Origin: Verrucomicrobiales bacterium
GTDB lineage: Bacteria; Verrucomicrobiota; Verrucomicrobiia; Limisphaerales; UBA1100
Assembly: GCA_002724615.1 (NCBI GenBank)
Contig: PBPF01000170.1
Span: forward strand, 1 to 5,837
Direction of reading: 5' to 3'
Length of the DNA: 5,837 nt
Below are positions 4,464-5,837 of this stretch, piece after piece. The notes below the pieces were generated by a model. That model saw only the letters and a program-made list of their open reading frames with translations, made no database searches and was not told the origin of the DNA. The translations under genes were made by a program, and so were the position numbers. Numbering within the stretch: the stretch's first letter is position 1; every line of letters starts with the position of its first letter.

Positions 4464-5837
4464 ATGCCCAAAAAAATCCTGCCTTTGTTGATCTTTTCCG
4501 CGGTCCTGCTCGGTTGCACCAGCCCGTCCACAACCGACAACACGCCGACGTTGCCGGCGGAGTTGGCCGAGCCGGTTTATGAGGCACCCACCGATCCATC
4601 CGCGCCGCCGGCGGGACACTCCAGCCATGGTGAAGCGTTCAACAAGGGTCCACGCCAGGCCGCACGCTGGATGAATGGTAAAACCGGCAATGTCTCCTTC
4701 CCCATCAAGACCGACAGCGAGGAAGCGCAAAAGTTTTTCAATCAAGGCATCGGCCAACTGCACGGGTTCTGGACATTGGAGGCGGAGCGGTCATTCCGCC
4801 AGGTACTCAAGCTCGACCCCGACAACCCAATGGCCTACTTGGGTATGGCCATGGCCAATGGCACCAACTCGCGCGCCAAGGAGTTTGCTGAAAAGGCCGT
4901 GAAACACCAAGCGCGCGCAGATGAAAAAGGCCGACTGTGGATCGCGGCCCGCGCGGCATTCCAGAAGGAAAGCGACAAGAAGAAACGTCAAGCCGCCTAC
5001 CTCAAGGCGTTGCAGGTCATCAGCACCAAATACCCCGACGATATTGAAGCGAAAGCATTTGTGGTGCTGCAAATGTATCGCAGCGGCGTACGTGGCAAGA
5101 AAACTTCGCACTATGAGAATATCGACAAGCTCATTAGCGAGATTCTCAAGGTGAACCCGATGCATCCCTGTCATCATTATCGAATCCATCTGTGGGATCA
5201 CAAGGATGCCAAGCGTGCCGTCGGATCCATCGGCAAATGCGGCCAATCCTCACCGGCCATCGCGCACATGTGGCATATGCCCGGTCACATTCTCTCGCGA
5301 TTAAAGCGCTATCACGATGCCTCGTGGCAAATGGAGGCCAGTGCCCGCGTGGACCATGCCCTGCAAATGCGCGATGGCATTTTGCCCGACCGCATCCACA
5401 ACTTTGCCCATAACAACGAGTGGCTCACCCGCAACCTGAGCCATGCTGGCCGCGTGAACCACGCGATGACCATGGCCAAGAACATGATGGAGCTGCCACG
5501 GATTCCCAGTGTGAAGGATGACGGCACATGGAGCGTTTCCAGCCGCAGCAGCCATGCCTATGGCAAACGACACCTGCATGGGTTGCTGCAAAACTACGAG
5601 TTGTGGGACGAGATTCTCAAGCTGAAGGACACCCATTACCTGCAACCCGGCAAAAGCGCCGCGGACAAGGCTAAATGGCAGCGTCTCGTGGCCAGTGCCC
5701 ACTTCAATACAGGCAACACAGCCGAGGGCGAAAAGCTGTTGACCTCCATGGAAAAACTGCTGGCCGAGCAGACCGCTGGAAAAAAGAGTGCCGGCGATGC
5801 CGCTGAGGCCAAGGCCAAGAAGGAAAAGAAAAAAGCC
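4464..5837 (+). CDS. Putative lipoprotein with TPR-like helices and a His-rich core, C-terminus cut by the window edge
   Basis: An open frame of 458 codons runs to the edge. Residues 1-17 are a lipoprotein signal peptide (KK, hydrophobic stretch, then LLGC), with the lipidated cysteine at 18 and no Asp at +2, which by the E. coli rule points to the outer membrane. A Pro/Thr-rich linker (19-60) follows. Residues 86-146 look like TPR helix pairs: FFNQGIGQLHGFWTLEAE, then FRQVLKLDPDNPMAYLGMAM. Residues 234-320 are His-rich: HPCHHYRIHLWDH, AHMWHMPGHILSRLKRYHDA, then ARVDHALQ and DRIHNFAHNNEW. From memory this pattern recurs in TPR proteins of Planctomycetes and Verrucomicrobia, some of which continue into a redoxin or thioredoxin-like domain. 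The Lys/Ala/Glu-rich end (439-458) looks like a linker to a further domain beyond the window. Function unknown. The start, one base after the argC stop, has no Shine-Dalgarno; translational coupling to argC is likely. Confidence 0.85.
   Translation, partial: MPKKILPLLIFSAVLLGCTSPSTTDNTPTLPAELAEPVYEAPTDPSAPPAGHSSHGEAFNKGPRQAARWMNGKTGNVSFPIKTDSEEAQKFFNQGIGQLHGFWTLEAERSFRQVLKLDPDNPMAYLGMAMANGTNSRAKEFAEKAVKHQARADEKGRLWIAARAAFQKESDKKKRQAAYLKALQVISTKYPDDIEAKAFVVLQMYRSGVRGKKTSHYENIDKLISEILKVNPMHPCHHYRIHLWDHKDAKRAVGSIGKCGQSSPAIAHMWHMPGHILSRLKRYHDASWQMEASARVDHALQMRDGILPDRIHNFAHNNEWLTRNLSHAGRVNHAMTMAKNMMELPRIPSVKDDGTWSVSSRSSHAYGKRHLHGLLQNYELWDEILKLKDTHYLQPGKSAADKAKWQRLVASAHFNTGNTAEGEKLLTSMEKLLAEQTAGKKSAGDAAEAKAKKEKKKA

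Noticed and set aside
5301..5702. Minus-strand frames opposite the lipoprotein (also 4791-5246)
   Set aside because: The plus strand is one uninterrupted frame with a signal peptide and repeated motifs; the opposite frames look like shadows.
1..5837. tRNA or rRNA genes, CRISPR repeats, insertion sequences, phage or defence genes
   Set aside because: I saw no tRNA-like cloverleaf, no regularly spaced repeats, no transposase motifs and no terminal inverted repeats; every gap between genes is under 100 bp.

Overview
The window is about 5.8 kb of ordinary, gene-dense chromosome at moderately high GC. It has seven protein genes, two of them cut by the window edges, and no RNA genes, mobile elements or CRISPR. 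The organism is a diderm (LPS-making) bacterium because it carries lpxD. A member of the PVC group, most likely Verrucomicrobiota, is the best guess. The reasons are the style of the Gfo/Idh/MocA oxidoreductase, the His-rich TPR lipoprotein whose closest remembered relatives are from Planctomycetes/Verrucomicrobia, and the scarcity of Shine-Dalgarno (SD) sequences. This assignment is inference; no rRNA or other marker settles it.

Layout: (1) Positions 1-806, minus strand, hold the N-terminal 268 residues of a cytoplasmic Gfo/Idh/MocA-type NAD(P)-dependent oxidoreductase. (2) Positions 807-886 are a divergent intergenic region with two overlapping, back-to-back sigma70-like promoters. (3) Positions 887-2398, plus strand, hold panD (beta-alanine synthesis for pantothenate/CoA) and lpxD (lipid A synthesis), separated by 45 bp containing a small hairpin. 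(4) Positions 2399-2463 carry a good extended -10 promoter for the ribosomal protein pair rplM-rpsI (2464-3305), which ends in a textbook intrinsic terminator at 3324-3350. (5) Positions 3401-4462 hold argC (arginine biosynthesis). After a single-base gap follows a lipoprotein with TPR-like helices and an unusually histidine-rich core (4464 to the right edge, incomplete).

Functionally the block is mostly housekeeping: CoA precursor supply, lipid A acylation, ribosome assembly and arginine synthesis. The least understood genes are the two cut by the edges. I did not find a convincing undescribed system. The best leads are the overlapping divergent promoters, the argC-lipoprotein coupling with the His-rich family behind it, and the mostly SD-less translation starts.
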